Shown piece after piece: positions 14,279-15,640 of a stretch of DNA of 15,640 nt. The notes under the pieces are model-generated. The model had not been told where the DNA came from, made no database searches, and saw nothing but the letters and a program-made list of their open reading frames with translations. The translations under genes were made by a program, and so were the position numbers. This stretch comes from Actinomycetota bacterium (GTDB taxonomy: Bacteria > Actinomycetota > Acidimicrobiia > Acidimicrobiales > Iamiaceae): assembly GCA_017882935.1 (NCBI GenBank), contig JADGOP010000011.1, positions 1 to 15,640 on the forward strand, in the 5' to 3' direction. Every line of letters begins with the position of its first letter. The first letter of the stretch is position 1.

Positions 14279-14457
14279 CTGTGGACCGTCCCGTCGTCGG
14301 TCCCCCCACTGGTCGCGAGCCACGTGATGCCATTGCAGATCGGGACCATTGGGTACTCAAGCACAACGGTGCCCTTCTGACCAGAGGGACTTCCGCTGCT
14401 TCCGATACTTCCGACAAATCCCCTGGTGCCCGGACCGCCGGTGTCTCCCCGCCGTCC
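14279..14457 (-). pseudogene. Possible remnant of a collagen-like (Gly-X-Y) coding sequence
   Basis: The 203-bp spacer between the oxidoreductase and the 1216-residue gene is richer in A/T than its flanks. On the minus strand, frame from 14457, it encodes eight consecutive Gly-X-Y triplets down to 14386, including GFVGSIGSSGSP. Then come QKG and a segment with VPICNGITWLATSGGTDD. The frame has no start codon just before the repeat and no stop until 14155, inside the next gene. It therefore cannot be an intact gene, but it could be the end of a truncated collagen-like gene. The alternative is a promoter region that resembles collagen by chance; the promoter of the three-gene unit should also lie here, but no clear box was seen. 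Confidence 0.3.
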
Positions 14458-14481
14458 CGGCGTCCGCGAGACTCCGCGGCC

Positions 14482-15354
14482 ATGAAGTTCTCCCTGTCGC
14501 TCGCCATGAGCCCGCCGTCCGAGATCCTTCCGCTCGCCAAGGCCGCCGAGGCCGCGGGCTGGGACGCGGTGGCGGTGCCCGATTCGGTCTTCTTCCCCGA
14601 GCAGGTGTCGGCCGACTACCCGTACACGGCCGACGGCGCGCGCTTCTGGGACGGGGAGGTGCCGTTCGTCGACCCGTTCGTCTCCGTCCCCGCGATGGCG
14701 GCGGTCACCGAGCGACTCGCCTTCTACACGAACGTGTACAAGGTCGTGCTGCGCGAGCCGCTCCTCGTCGCCAAGATGCTCGGCTCGCTCGCCGCCATGT
14801 TCGAGGGTCGGGTGGCCATCGGCCTCGGCCTCAGCTGGATCCCCGAGGAGTTCCGCTGGCTCGGGCAGGAGATGAAGACGCGGGGCAAGCGCCTCGACGA
14901 GACCATCGACATCCTGCGCGCCACGCTCCAGCCGGGCTTCGCCGAGTACCACGGCAAGCAGTACGACTTCGACCGGTTGATGATGAGCCCGGCACCGCAG
15001 CTCCCGGTGCCGATCTACGTGGGCGGCCACTCCGACGCGGCCATCGACCGGGCCGCCCGTGCCGGCGACGGCTGGATCGGCGCGCAGGTTGCCCCGCCGG
15101 AGATCGACGAGCTCGTCGGCAAGCTGCGCACCCGCCTGGCCGCGCACGGCCGCGCCGACGACGCCTTCGAGATCAAGCTGACGCCGCTCGTGTTGGCCAC
15201 CGAGGAGGCGATGGCGAGCGTCGCCGCGCAGGGCGTCACCGACGTCATCACCATCCCGTGGCTTTACCACGGCGCCGGTCCCCACACCCTCGAGCAGAAG
15301 GTCGAGAGCGTGCACCGCTTCGCAGAGGAGGTCATCGCCCCGCTCAGCGACTAG
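14482..15354 (+). CDS. LLM-class F420-dependent oxidoreductase (luciferase-like fold)
   Basis: This is a complete 290-residue protein with a luciferase-like TIM-barrel pattern. The N-terminal strand and helix (MKFSLSLAMSPPSEILPLAK, AAEAAGWDAVAVPDSVFF) are typical. YTNVYKVVLREPLLVAKML (82–100) and FEGRVAIGLGLSWIPEEF (107–124) are the conserved F420/FMN-binding and core blocks. TRGKRLDETIDILR (133–146) and VPIYVGGHSDAAIDRAARAGDGWIG (176–200) complete the signature. Such enzymes transfer hydride between reduced F420 and many substrates; the substrate here is unknown. ATG at 14482 is chosen because homologous-looking sequence starts exactly there; the frame is open further upstream. It diverges from the 1216-residue gene. 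The gene after it is NTF2/SnoaL-like, a pairing seen in lipid and steroid loci. Confidence 0.88.
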   Translation: MKFSLSLAMSPPSEILPLAKAAEAAGWDAVAVPDSVFFPEQVSADYPYTADGARFWDGEVPFVDPFVSVPAMAAVTERLAFYTNVYKVVLREPLLVAKMLGSLAAMFEGRVAIGLGLSWIPEEFRWLGQEMKTRGKRLDETIDILRATLQPGFAEYHGKQYDFDRLMMSPAPQLPVPIYVGGHSDAAIDRAARAGDGWIGAQVAPPEIDELVGKLRTRLAAHGRADDAFEIKLTPLVLATEEAMASVAAQGVTDVITIPWLYHGAGPHTLEQKVESVHRFAEEVIAPLSD

Positions 15355-15357
15355 AAC

Positions 15358-15371
15358 GAGAACAAGTTCTA
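15358..15371 (+). promoter_or_regulatory. KstR-like inverted repeat (AGAAC-AA-GTTCT)
   Basis: The 14 bases GAGAACAAGTTCTA match the KstR operator consensus TnnAACnnGTTnnA at every fixed position but the first. The core AGAAC/GTTCT (15359–15370) is a perfect inverted repeat with a 2-nt spacer. A further AGAAC at 15353–15357 repeats the left half. KstR is the TetR-family repressor of cholesterol and steroid catabolism in mycobacteria and relatives. The site lies 54 bp before an NTF2/ketosteroid-isomerase-like start, a sensible operator position. Another TetR regulator with a similar site is possible. Confidence 0.45.
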
Positions 15372-15376
15372 TTCGA

Positions 15377-15407
15377 GGTCACCCCGGCCCACCGAGGGCC
15401 GGTGACC
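15377..15407 (+). terminator. Imperfect hairpin between oxidoreductase and NTF2-like gene
   Basis: CCGGCCC (15384–15390) pairs with GGGCCGG (15396–15402) around a 5-nt loop. GGTCA (15377–15381) pairs with TGACC (15403–15407) beyond a 2-nt bulge. It ends 6 bp before the Shine–Dalgarno of the next gene. It could terminate the oxidoreductase transcript or structure the leader of the next gene. There is no T-tract. Confidence 0.35.
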
Positions 15408-15424
15408 GGCACAGGGGGATGCTC

Positions 15425-15640
15425 ATGGAAGGCATGGACGGGTACGACGCCGAGCAGCCGGCGCGTGCGGCCGCGATCCGGTCGGTCGAGGCCGTGGAGG
15501 CCGGCGACCGCGAGACCTGGCTCGGCCTGTTCACCGACGACGCCCTGGTGCAGGATCCCATCGGCGCTTCGCCCCTCGACCCCACCGGCGAGGGGCACCG
15601 CGGCATCGAGGCCATCGCCGCCTTCTACGACCGGGTCGTG
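15425..15640 (+). CDS. NTF2/SnoaL/ketosteroid-isomerase-like protein (partial, cut by right edge)
   Basis: Seventy-two codons are visible before the window ends. The start of the SnoaL/NTF2 fold is clear: AIRSVEAVEAGDRETWLGLF (17–36) is the first helix pair, followed by TDDALVQDPIG (37–47), the family's D-x-x-x-x-D-P strand. GHRGIEAIAAFYDRVV (58–72) is the characteristic G-x-x-x-I-x-x-F-Y helix. Members include ketosteroid isomerases, polyketide cyclases and limonene-epoxide hydrolases, so the reaction cannot be fixed from this half. ATG at 15425 is chosen because GGGGG (15414–15418) lies 6 nt before it; an in-frame ATG at 15419 is too close to that site. The KstR-like repeat upstream suggests steroid-linked control. 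Confidence 0.75.
   Translation, partial: MEGMDGYDAEQPARAAAIRSVEAVEAGDRETWLGLFTDDALVQDPIGASPLDPTGEGHRGIEAIAAFYDRVV

Noticed and set aside
9384..14540. A 1718-codon open frame on the minus strand covering most of the three-gene unit
   Set aside because: Only its last 415 codons (from 10631) look like a protein. The rest is Arg/Pro/Gly/His-rich and lies out of frame over the better-supported 1216-residue gene.

Overview
The window is very GC-rich, with G or C at almost every third codon position. It carries an actinobacterial-type phoH–ybeY–corC–era cluster, a BldC/excisionase-like small regulator and an F420-dependent oxidoreductase. Together with several starts that look leaderless (a TAnnnT box 6–9 nt before the start codon), this points to a high-GC actinobacterium. 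An Acidimicrobiia-like lineage is my best guess, by inference only. No rRNA, tRNA, CRISPR array or insertion sequence was seen, and no gene-free stretch exceeds 300 bases.

Layout. (1) At 1–715 on the minus strand lies a CpaB/RcpC-like SAF-domain membrane protein. It is followed, with a GTGA overlap, by the first codons of another gene that runs off the left edge; this is probably part of a Tad/Flp pilus locus. (2) At 885–1124 on the plus strand is a small MerR/BldC-like helix-turn-helix protein. (3) At 1153–1770 on the minus strand is a conserved-looking unknown protein with an acidic N-terminus and two Sm/SH3-like beta-barrel segments. It diverges from phoH. (4) At 1858–5682 on the plus strand is a tight housekeeping operon, phoH–ybeY–corC-like–era, whose stops and starts overlap by 1–4 bases. 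It links ribosome maturation and RNA metabolism with a CNNM/CorC membrane protein. (5) A 21-bp-stem palindrome at 5699–5747 separates era from the convergent gene. (6) At 5765–7702 on the minus strand is a DinG/XPD-family helicase in which one of the four predicted Fe–S cysteines is phenylalanine.

(7) At 7738–14278 on the minus strand are three genes joined by two ATGA overlaps: a 1216-residue beta-rich protein with an FN3-like segment, a LamG/concanavalin-A-like protein, and a Vps62-like protein with a double membrane span and a separate C-terminal domain. None has an obvious signal peptide. They look like one translationally coupled unit of unknown function and are the most accessory-looking part of the window. 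Just upstream of them, a short stretch of atypical composition encodes a Gly-X-Y (collagen-like) run with no start, possibly the remnant of a lost first gene. (8) At 14482–15354 on the plus strand is an LLM-class F420-dependent oxidoreductase. It is followed by a KstR-like inverted repeat, a hairpin, and the start of an NTF2/SnoaL/ketosteroid-isomerase-like gene cut by the right edge, which hints at steroid or other lipid metabolism.
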